This document shows, piece after piece, positions 62,579 to 64,000 of a stretch of DNA of 64,000 nt (position 1 is the stretch's first letter; every line of letters starts with the position of its first letter). Origin of the DNA: Paenibacillus piri (GTDB taxonomy: Bacteria; Bacillota; Bacilli; Paenibacillales; NBRC-103111). The DNA lies in NCBI RefSeq assembly GCF_004354045.1, contig NZ_SMRT01000002.1, positions 496,001-560,000 on the forward strand, in the 5' to 3' direction. Position numbers and translations under genes: made by a program. The notes under the pieces were generated by a model, which worked only from the letters and a program-made list of their open reading frames with translations, had not been told where the DNA came from and did no database searches.

Positions 62579-63124
62579 AAAGTGTGTCCCGCAGGGACGA
62601 AAACGCTGCAAGTACATCCGTTTCAAAGGAACGCCAACGTACGTGATCCCCCAGCCCTTAACGGGTGTCCAGAGGGCGGAGCCCTCGGGGCCCTCCCTGC
62701 AGGGAGGGTTTGGGAGGGTAAGAGCCCGTGGGGTTTGGGAGGGTAAAACCCGGTACGCCAACCGTAAAGTGTGTCCCACAGGGACGGAAACGCTGCAAGT
62801 ACATCCGTTTCAAAGGAACACCAACGTACGTGATCCCCCAGCCCTTAACGGGTGTCCAGAGGGCGGAGCCCTCGGGGCCCTCCCTATAGGGAGGGTTTGG
62901 GAGGGTAAAAGCCCGTGGGGTTTGGGAGGGTAAAAGCCCGTGGGGTTTGGGTGGGTAAAAGCCGGTACACCAACCGTAAAGTGTGTCCCGTAGGGACGAA
63001 AACGCTGCAACCACATCCGTTTCAAAGGAACGCGAACGTACGTGATCCCCCAGCCCTTTACGGGTGTCCAGAGGGCGGAGCCCTTGGGGCCCTCCCTATA
63101 GGGAGGGTTTGGGAGGGTAAGAGC
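62579..63124 (+). repeat. Three-copy GC-rich direct repeat with G4 motifs
   Basis: Copies begin at 62579, 62766 and 62978 with AAAGTGTGTCCC (spacing 187 and 212). The third is shorter. Each holds a CCCTCCCT/AGGGAGGG stem and an identical GGGAGGGTTTGGGAGGG (62702-62718, 62889-62905, 63101-63117), a four-run G3 quadruplex motif. A sub-repeat of about 25 nt around GTGGGGTTTGGGAGGG is present once in copy 1 and twice in copy 2. No start or codon pattern supports coding; the open minus-strand frames are an effect of base composition. Confidence 0.85.
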
Positions 63125-63139
63125 CATACCAAAAGGAGC

Positions 63140-64000
63140 GTGAACATAATTAAGCGGGAATTAGCTGTAGAAAACATATCAGTCAAGCATAAAGAGTCCA
63201 GATACAAGCTCGTTGGTAAAACGATATGGGCTTTCAGAGCCTTTTACCTGATGCTGCTGCCGGGGGTCGCGTATTATATTTTGTTTCGCTATGTGCCGAT
63301 GTACGGCGTCATCATCGCATTCAAAGAGTTTAATATGCTGGAAGGGATCGTCAGCAGTCCGTGGGCGGACCCGTGGTACAAGCATTTTCAAACCTTTTTT
63401 AATTCGCCCTATTTTTCCCAGCTGATGATCAATACATGTCTGATTTCTTTGTACAAATTAATTTTCGGCATGCTGCCCCCGATTGTTATGGCGCTCCTGC
63501 TGAACGAATGCCGGGTCCGCTGGTTCAGGACGATGATTCAGACCTTGACGTATATGCCGCATTTTTTGTCATGGGTGATCATTTATGGGATTCTCATCGC
63601 GCTGTTCTCGCAAAGCTCGGGACTGTTCAATCGCTGGCTCGTTGAAAGCGGGGGAACGTCGATCGGCTTTCTGACGTCACTCGATTATTTCCGGGGCATT
63701 CTGGTCGGGTCCGAAATTTGGAAGGACCTCGGCTGGGGAGCGATCATTTACTTGGCGGCCATGACGGGCATCGACCCGACGCTTTACGAGGCGGCCAGAG
63801 TGGACGGGGCCAGCCGTCTGCGCATGATGTGGCATATAACGCTGCCGGGCATCCGCAATGTCATCGTCCTGCTGTTCATTTTAAAGCTCGGTACCATTAT
63901 GGATGCCGGATTCGATCAAATCTACATTTTGTACAATATTCAAGTTTATCAAGTCGCAGATATTTTGGATACGTGGGTGTTCCGTACCGGTCTGCAGCAG
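63140..64000 (+). CDS. LplB-type ABC sugar permease, 3' end cut
   Basis: The first 287 codons of an LplB/YtcP-type binding-protein-dependent permease, running off the window without a stop. After a basic N-terminus come at least five hydrophobic helices, the family segment RYVPMYGVIIAFKEFN, and the EAA loop EAARVDGASRLRMMWHITLPGI. It would import an oligosaccharide or polygalacturonan fragment. GTG 63140 is the first start codon, but AGGAG ends only 1 nt before it; a noncanonical ATA or ATT start 6-9 nt further is possible. The YesN/YesM pair upstream and a cre site give its likely control. Confidence 0.85.
   Translation, partial: MNIIKRELAVENISVKHKESRYKLVGKTIWAFRAFYLMLLPGVAYYILFRYVPMYGVIIAFKEFNMLEGIVSSPWADPWYKHFQTFFNSPYFSQLMINTCLISLYKLIFGMLPPIVMALLLNECRVRWFRTMIQTLTYMPHFLSWVIIYGILIALFSQSSGLFNRWLVESGGTSIGFLTSLDYFRGILVGSEIWKDLGWGAIIYLAAMTGIDPTLYEAARVDGASRLRMMWHITLPGIRNVIVLLFILKLGTIMDAGFDQIYILYNIQVYQVADILDTWVFRTGLQQ

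Noticed and set aside
62579..63124. CRISPR-like array
   Set aside because: Only three long units, no unique spacers between short repeats and no cas genes nearby.
62552..63127. Open minus-strand frames through the repeat (up to 118 codons, Pro/Gly-rich)
   Set aside because: They merely read the GC-rich direct repeat; start sites lack Shine-Dalgarno and the frame changes between copies.

Overview
The window looks like the chromosome of a spore-forming, low-GC-lineage Gram-positive of the Paenibacillaceae (Paenibacillus/Cohnella type). The signs are a Spo0E-type phosphatase, a YhcN/YlaJ spore lipoprotein, a KapB homologue, a monothiol bacilliredoxin (YtxJ/BrxC), Bacillus-type ABC-F factors (YfmM, YfmR, YkpA), two YesM/YesN-type two-component pairs and an LplB-type sugar permease. 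Shine-Dalgarno sites are strong (AGGAGG), TTG and GTG starts are frequent, and the G+C content looks close to 50-55% by eye. No rRNA, tRNA, CRISPR array, phage or insertion sequence was seen.

Layout. 1-6.2 kb: 3' end of a Tad/Flp-pilus-like locus (TadG-like protein cut by the window edge, TadE-like protein, A24 prepilin peptidase, FHA membrane protein, PP2C phosphatase). 6.3-14 kb: three housekeeping ABC-F ATPases interleaved with a Dabb protein, an ASCH protein and an M42 peptidase. 14-21.3 kb: small hypotheticals, a thioredoxin-like protein, KapB, a multispan histidine kinase with a NarL-type regulator, a Gfo/Idh/MocA oxidoreductase, a TRIC channel and a YhcN lipoprotein. 21.4-25 kb: orphan OmpR regulator, Spo0E-like protein, YodB/CatR-like HxlR regulator with a matching operator, purT and a Cys-rich small protein. 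25-28.5 kb: YesM/YesN pair. 28.5-36.3 kb: a five-gene MacB-like ABC operon whose second ATPase ends in an AbrB-like domain. 36.5-45 kb: small redox and hydrolase genes and a 1712-residue Ser/Thr-kinase-like/AAA/GAF/histidine kinase. 45.4-53.2 kb: the PQQ region. 53-58.7 kb: topB, AraC regulator, oxidoreductase and aldo/keto reductase. 58.9-64 kb: a second YesN/YesM pair, a triplicated GC-rich repeat and the start of an LplB permease.

The most unusual region is 45.4-53.2 kb. It holds a complete pqqABCDE set including the 23-residue PqqA precursor, an M19 dipeptidase in the same run, a quinoprotein dehydrogenase made as a lipoprotein, a co-directional lipoprotein of unknown role and, on the opposite strand, a lipoprotein with a full CuA copper motif. 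Together they suggest periplasm-free PQQ-dependent oxidation on the outer face of the cytoplasmic membrane, passing electrons through a CuA protein towards the respiratory chain. PQQ synthesis is typical of Gram-negative bacteria, so this arrangement in a spore-former deserves attention.

Other items worth following are a Spo0A-like box in front of the kinase next to kapB, a redox-type HxlR regulator with a TACT-N7-AGTA operator overlapping its own -35, a pseudokinase-like domain in the giant hybrid kinase, and a three-copy repeat with identical G-quadruplex motifs inside the sugar-transport locus.
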